Of a stretch of DNA of 6,216 nucleotides, positions 6,129-6,216 are shown one piece after another (the stretch's first letter is position 1; each line of letters starts with the position of its first letter). This DNA comes from Sphingomonas sp. Lineage in GTDB: Bacteria > Pseudomonadota > Alphaproteobacteria > Sphingomonadales > Sphingomonadaceae. A program made the position numbers and the translations under genes. Below the pieces are notes generated by a model that saw nothing but the letters and a program-made list of their open reading frames with translations, searched no databases and had not been told where the DNA came from. The stretch lies in contig JAJNQF010000085.1 in NCBI GenBank assembly GCA_021154945.1, positions 1 to 6,216 on the forward strand, written 5' to 3'.

Positions 6129-6132
6129 TGCC

Positions 6133-6216
6133 CCTCGCAACTCTTACTGGCCGCCCCATGCGGACGGCATGGATCCGGAAGCCGTCGTGAAGTTCAAATC
6201 TCACGACTTCCACTAA
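6133..6216 (+). pseudogene. Possible 3' end of an unidentified gene beyond the IS630 fragment
   Basis: Immediately after transposase homology ends, one frame reads PRNSYWPPHADG followed by MDPEAVVKFKSHDFH and TAA at 6214-6216, the last base of the window. The composition is protein-like and third positions are mostly G or C, unlike the overlapping transposase frame. There is no start codon or ribosome binding site fitting a complete gene, so it would be a C-terminal remnant. It lies on the same strand as the truncated gene at 4920 and could be the other end of it, but nothing seen proves that. I do not recognise the family, and with only 27 residues chance cannot be excluded. Confidence 0.3.

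Larger units (their letters stand above)
5379..6129 (+). mobile_element. Truncated IS630-family insertion sequence
   Basis: The left part of an IS630-family element is present. The likely left end follows CTAGCTA at 5372-5378; elements of this family insert at TA dinucleotides, and the sequence from GAGCGGTTTCTCACCGGG onward is what I associate with such ends. The transposase gene follows at 5471. The right end is lost: transposase homology stops near 6128, and no terminal inverted repeat matching the left end is visible before the window ends. The exact left boundary is inferred. Confidence 0.75.

Noticed and set aside
1..6216. CRISPR array, tRNA, rRNA or retron-like structures
   Set aside because: No regularly spaced repeats, no tRNA-like cloverleaf or CCA end, and no reverse-transcriptase motifs were seen on either strand.

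Overview
The window looks like Sphingomonas-type alphaproteobacterial DNA. The protein-coding core is GC-rich with strong G/C preference at third codon positions. Its three enzymes have the divergent sequence types I associate with sphingomonads and other oxidative sugar users, and the flanking insertion sequences are of kinds common in that group. The genus is an inference from recall, not a database match.

Layout. Positions 1-281 (minus strand) hold the decayed C-terminal part of an XRE/MmyB-like transcriptional regulator that runs off the left edge. Positions 282-719 hold no convincing gene, only a short open stretch ending in a small GTTCCC tandem repeat. A 108-codon hypothetical gene with a good Shine-Dalgarno site lies at 720-1046 (minus). 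Positions 1047-1397 are a regulatory region with a GGTTCC/GGAACC palindrome, a plausible sigma70-type promoter, and a 9-bp-arm inverted repeat that overlaps the -10 box, the transcription start region and the beginning of the ribosome binding site.

The heart of the window is a tight plus-strand operon. It encodes an aldehyde dehydrogenase of the 2-ketoglutarate-semialdehyde (2,5-dioxovalerate) type (1398-2951), an AraD1/GguC-type FAH-superfamily dehydratase (3006-3998), and a Gfo/Idh/MocA sugar 1-dehydrogenase of the L-arabinose/D-galactose type (4001-4927). Together they match the first and last two steps of a non-phosphorylative (Weimberg-like) pentose pathway: sugar to lactone, then 2-keto-3-deoxypentonate to 2-ketoglutarate semialdehyde to 2-ketoglutarate. 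The lactonase and the aldonate dehydratase are not in the window.

A fourth operon gene starts at 4920, overlapping the third by 8 bases. Only a signal-peptide-like N-terminus remains before a mobile-element graveyard: a C-terminal fragment of an IS481-family transposase (about 5037-5300, minus) and a 5' part of an IS630-family element (about 5379-6129, plus). The IS630 transposase has an A7 slippage site, then a second, damaging frameshift, and loses its C-terminal half. The last 84 bases carry a short unrelated reading frame ending in TAA at the last base, possibly the 3' end of a gene broken by these events.

I see no CRISPR array, tRNA, rRNA or clear new defence or genetic system. The most interesting points are the promoter/operator architecture, the IS-mediated truncation of the operon's fourth gene, and the mixture of programmed and degenerative frameshifts in the IS630 transposase.
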